Shown one piece after another: positions 13,260-14,972 of a stretch of 14,972 nucleotides of DNA. Origin of the DNA: Rhodobacteraceae bacterium UBA996 (lineage in GTDB: Bacteria; Pseudomonadota; Alphaproteobacteria; Rhodobacterales; Rhodobacteraceae); contig DBBA01000059.1 of assembly GCA_002291955.1 (NCBI GenBank), forward strand, positions 1 to 14,972, read 5' to 3'. Below the pieces are notes generated by a model that saw only the letters and a list, made by a program, of their open reading frames with translations, searched no databases and was not told where the DNA came from. The translations under genes and the position numbers were made by a program. Numbering within the stretch: the stretch's first letter is position 1; each line of letters opens with the position of its first letter.

Positions 13260-13645
13260 CAGTCGCTGGCGCCTTCGTCGCCTTCCAGGATCGGCTCGCC
13301 ACTGACCGCGCCGTCGAAAAGGTCAATGCGTGCTGCCGCGGTGATCTCGAGCCACATGTCTCCGAACACGTCCTTCACGCCATGGATGTCGTAGATGCGG
13401 CCGTCGCAAACCACACGATCCCGAGCACCCAAGTCAGCGAATCGCGCACCCCACTCGACGACAAAGCGGGTCGTCAGATGCGCTGCCGTGCCGTCTCGGC
13501 CAAACCGCTCACCGTCCGACATATCGCGCTTTTCCGCCCAGACCTCGGCAAGCAGCGTCCACGTCTTGATCGGCTCGTTGAAGGCGTCAGGGGTGCGCGT
13601 TGCCCGCTCGATGCGCACGATGCGGTTGGGTTGCGGGATCTTCAC
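13256..13645 (-). CDS. Head-tail adaptor / head closure protein
   Basis: A 129-residue protein of the phage head-tail joining family (SPP1 gp16 / HK97 gp7 type), a small beta-barrel that closes the connector after DNA packaging. Family hallmarks are visible: an N-terminal strand with R-I-x-I-E-R-A-T-R-T-P-D-A-F-N-E-P, then W-T-L-L-A-E-V-W-A-E-K-R, then a strand with TRFVVEWGARFADLGARDRV and the D-G-R-I-Y-D-I-H-G-V core. The start is a GTG inside the connector's stop (GTGA), and its own stop repeats the arrangement with the next gene. Placement immediately after the connector supports the call. Confidence 0.85.
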   Translation of the reverse strand: MKIPQPNRIVRIERATRTPDAFNEPIKTWTLLAEVWAEKRDMSDGERFGRDGTAAHLTTRFVVEWGARFADLGARDRVVCDGRIYDIHGVKDVFGDMWLEITAAARIDLFDGAVSGEPILEGDEGASDW

Positions 13646-14190
13646 GCGATCTGTCCGCGCCTGATGGTTGCAATCAGCGACGACGCGGCGAATGGAATCT
13701 CGACCGCCGCACCTTCAAGAACGATGTCACGACGATGATACCAGTGCTTAACGAGCATCAGGACAACCACAATTGCGACCTTGCGCACCGCCTCCGGCGC
13801 CCGACACTGGTACTCGACTTGCACCCGAACAGCGGCCGGGCCGCTGGCTTCGACATACCAGCCCTGCGCGTCCTGCCGCACATCAAGCTCGACGGTGCCC
13901 GGCACCGCGATCCCGTCCTCGTCCAGCGCGGTCACGTTCACGCTGTCCGCCAGTACATCGGGCATGGACAGGCGCAGCGTGCCCCAAGCCGCGAAATCCT
14001 CGCGCCATGTTGTGAGCTGCAGCGACCGACCAAGGACCCCGGCGTAGCCATCTAGGTACGCCTCGGCTGCATCTCGCGCGGCGGCAACGAGCGTCGTGCT
14101 GTAGTTCTCACCGCGCAAGAAGCAATAGTCCCGGCAGGTCTCCACCGGCACCAGCGTACCATCGGGCGGCGTCACCAGGACAGGGGGCAT
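13642..14190 (-). CDS. Head-tail connector protein, gp6-like
   Basis: A 182-residue protein of the HK97 gp6 / phage_connect family, which forms a ring under the portal and joins the packaged head to the neck. It begins with a short proline-rich strand and a helical block with AARDAAEAYLDGYAGVLGRS, the usual 'AR..AE.ylg..l' helix near the N-terminus. A beta-rich middle follows (TTWREDFAAWGTLRLSMPDV, then a V-N-V-T-A-L-D-E-D-G strand-turn). A C-terminal helix (EAVRKVAIVVVLMLVKHWYHRRD) ends in the small-residue segment typical of the family. The ATG at 14190 follows the previous stop by 3 bases. Its own TGA overlaps the GTG of the adaptor gene (GTGA), suggesting coupled translation. Family length (about 100 to 200 residues) and gene order agree. 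Confidence 0.85.
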   Translation of the reverse strand: MPPVLVTPPDGTLVPVETCRDYCFLRGENYSTTLVAAARDAAEAYLDGYAGVLGRSLQLTTWREDFAAWGTLRLSMPDVLADSVNVTALDEDGIAVPGTVELDVRQDAQGWYVEASGPAAVRVQVEYQCRAPEAVRKVAIVVVLMLVKHWYHRRDIVLEGAAVEIPFAASSLIATIRRGQIA

Positions 14191-14193
14191 GGA

Positions 14194-14373
14194 TCAGGCC
14201 TTGCCCGCCTTCGCCGCTTTATCGGCGTCCGGCGCGGGCTCCTCGACCTCCAGCCCGTCGATTTCGCGCGCGGCATCCTCCAGCTCGGGCGGACATTCCT
14301 CGCCAGCAGCATGGACCCGGGGATAGACCTCCCCATTTGCCGCGCCGAACAGGTCCTTCGTCAGCTTCGCCAT
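14194..14373 (-). CDS. Small acidic phage protein between capsid and connector, function unknown
   Basis: A 59-residue protein starting MAKLTKDLFGAANGEVYPRV and ending in an acidic, alanine/lysine-rich tail (EPAPDADKAAKAGKA). I do not recognise a named family. Small proteins of this style, with a G-E-V/I-Y-P motif and a G-E-E-C-P segment, occur between the capsid and connector genes of many siphoviruses. The ATG at 14373 is chosen over an in-frame GTG at 14391 because AGGAGA at 14381-14386 sits 7 bases before it, so the GTG lies upstream of the ribosome site. The stop is followed by TCC and the ATG of the connector (TGATCCATG). The position suggests a head or neck role, but the sequence does not prove one. 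Confidence 0.75.
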   Translation of the reverse strand: MAKLTKDLFGAANGEVYPRVHAAGEECPPELEDAAREIDGLEVEEPAPDADKAAKAGKA

Positions 14374-14380
14374 GATGGTC

Positions 14381-14386
14381 TCTCCT
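14381..14386 (-). promoter_or_regulatory. Ribosome binding site that fixes the start of the small post-capsid gene
   Basis: AGGAGA lies 7 bases upstream of the ATG at 14373, between the capsid hairpin and the gene. It excludes the in-frame upstream GTG at 14391 as the start. Confidence 0.7.
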
Positions 14387-14398
14387 GTCACCTCTGGG

Positions 14399-14422
14399 GA
14401 AGGGGCGGTGCGCCGCCCCTTC
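14399..14422 (-). terminator. Strong GC hairpin just after the capsid gene (attenuator or mRNA-end element)
   Basis: A perfect 10-bp inverted repeat (arm GAAGGGGCGG, loop of 4, arm CCGCCCCTTC) lies 17 bases after the capsid stop codon and 25 bases before the next start. In the transcribed strand the second arm is followed by CCCC, not by a run of T, so it is not a classical intrinsic terminator. It could act as a partial terminator, or protect the 3' end of a highly expressed capsid message while downstream genes are made at lower level. The structure is seen directly; the role is inferred. Confidence 0.5.
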
Positions 14423-14439
14423 TGGCAGAATTGACGGGC

Positions 14440-14972
14440 TTACGCCGCGACGCGCTGCACCTTCATCGCCTCGGGGTTCAGCAGGCCGCCGCCGACGCGC
14501 TTCGTGGTGTAGAACTGCACGTAGGGCTTCGCGCTGAAGGGATCGCGCAGGATGCGCGTCCCTACGCTGTCCACGATCAGGTAGGACTGGTCGAAGTCGC
14601 CGAACAGGATCGGGGTCGAGTTGGCCGCCACGTCCGGCATCGCCGGAACCTCGGTCACCGGGTAGCCAGCCAGGGTGGCCGGGGTTCCCGCCTGATAGGA
14701 CGGCTGCCACAGATACTGGTTCGTGGTGTCCTTCAAAAGCCGCACGGCGCGCATCGTGTTGCGGTTCATCGCGAACTGCGCGTTCGCAGTGAACTGCGAC
14801 GGCAGGGCATGGACCAGCGTGATGATCCCGTCCGCCGTCAGCGCCGCCGCCGCACCCGAGTTGGTCACCAGAATCGCGCCGAACGGGTGCGCCGCGGCGT
14901 TGGCCGCTCCGGTGATATAGGTCAGGATGCCGTTCGGGCGGTTGTTCGCGCCGGACCCGGACACAAAGGCCA
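14440..14972 (-). CDS. Major capsid protein, HK97 fold (partial, C-terminal part)
   Basis: This is the C-terminal ~176 residues of the shell protein that builds the icosahedral head. The frame stays open to the window edge, so the N-terminus (and any scaffold or delta domain) lies outside. The visible part opens with AFVSGSGANNRPNGIL, matching the family pattern of an F-x-x-G-x-G stretch followed by P-x-G-I/F-L in HK97-type capsids. Later come a conserved-looking L-x-G-Y-P-V block (LAGYPVTEVPAMP), ILFGDFDQSYLIVD, and a C-terminal segment with FYTTKRVGG ending KVQRVAA; these fit the A-domain and P-domain end of the fold. The GTG at 14964 lies inside this conserved block and is not a start. It is the most upstream gene seen of the structural operon and is followed by a hairpin. 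Family assignment is firm; subfamily is not. Confidence 0.93.
   Translation of the reverse strand, partial: AFVSGSGANNRPNGILTYITGAANAAAHPFGAILVTNSGAAAALTADGIITLVHALPSQFTANAQFAMNRNTMRAVRLLKDTTNQYLWQPSYQAGTPATLAGYPVTEVPAMPDVAANSTPILFGDFDQSYLIVDSVGTRILRDPFSAKPYVQFYTTKRVGGGLLNPEAMKVQRVAA

Noticed and set aside
1..14972. Gene transfer agent cluster rather than a phage
   Set aside because: The chaperone and tip proteins resemble GTA parts, but the in-cluster endolysin, holin and spanins, the fibre genes and the frameshifted chaperone fit an ordinary siphovirus better. The left and right flanks are not visible, so this is a judgement.

Overview
The window is one uninterrupted stretch of a tailed-phage (siphovirus-type) genome or prophage. 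Every supported gene lies on the minus strand, so it reads right to left. GC content is very high, codons end strongly in G/C, and many starts are GTG. The nearest relatives by protein style (RcGTA gp10-like tail chaperone, Amidase_2 lysin, Rhodobacteraceae-style spanin pair) suggest an alphaproteobacterial host, most likely Rhodobacteraceae. That host call is an inference from protein style, not from a host marker. No integrase, repressor, tRNA or host gene is present, so prophage versus free phage cannot be decided. The many plus-strand open frames are antisense shadows of the GC-rich genes.

Right end, head and neck (14972 to 10920): the C-terminal part of an HK97-fold major capsid protein (cut by the window edge), an intercistronic hairpin, a small acidic protein, a gp6-like head-tail connector, a head-closure adaptor, a collagen-like repeat protein, a beta-rich structural protein of unknown role, a gp10-type tail-completion protein and a DUF3168-type tail terminator. 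The collagen-like and beta-rich genes are unusual guests inside an otherwise conventional neck block.

Tail tube and tape measure (10860 to 7782): tail tube protein, then a tail-assembly-chaperone pair. Its second half is reached by a -1 ribosomal frameshift at a textbook GGGAAAG heptamer followed by a hairpin (as in lambda G/GT). A 655-residue tape measure protein follows.

Tail tip (7785 to 3652): two tail-tip/hub proteins, a small NlpC/P60-like cysteine peptidase and an 859-residue J-like receptor-binding tip protein, in the order expected for lambda-like and GTA-like tails.

Fibre and lysis region (3650 to 1): a tail fibre protein, a tail-fibre-assembly-like protein, a small membrane coiled-coil protein, then a lysis cassette (amidase endolysin, two-TM holin, inner-membrane spanin and an overlapping outer-membrane lipoprotein spanin). 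Two further beta-sandwich/Ig-like genes follow, the last running off the left edge.

Genes are packed with almost no spacing. Two junction types dominate: GTGA overlaps, and the heptamer TGACATG (stop, one C, start). In my reading, all seven TGACATG copies in the window sit exactly at gene starts, mostly around accessory genes. The clearest points for follow-up are the frameshift site, the TGACATG seams, the fibre-like insertion in the neck and the hairpin after the capsid gene. I see no evidence of a defence system or other wholly new system.
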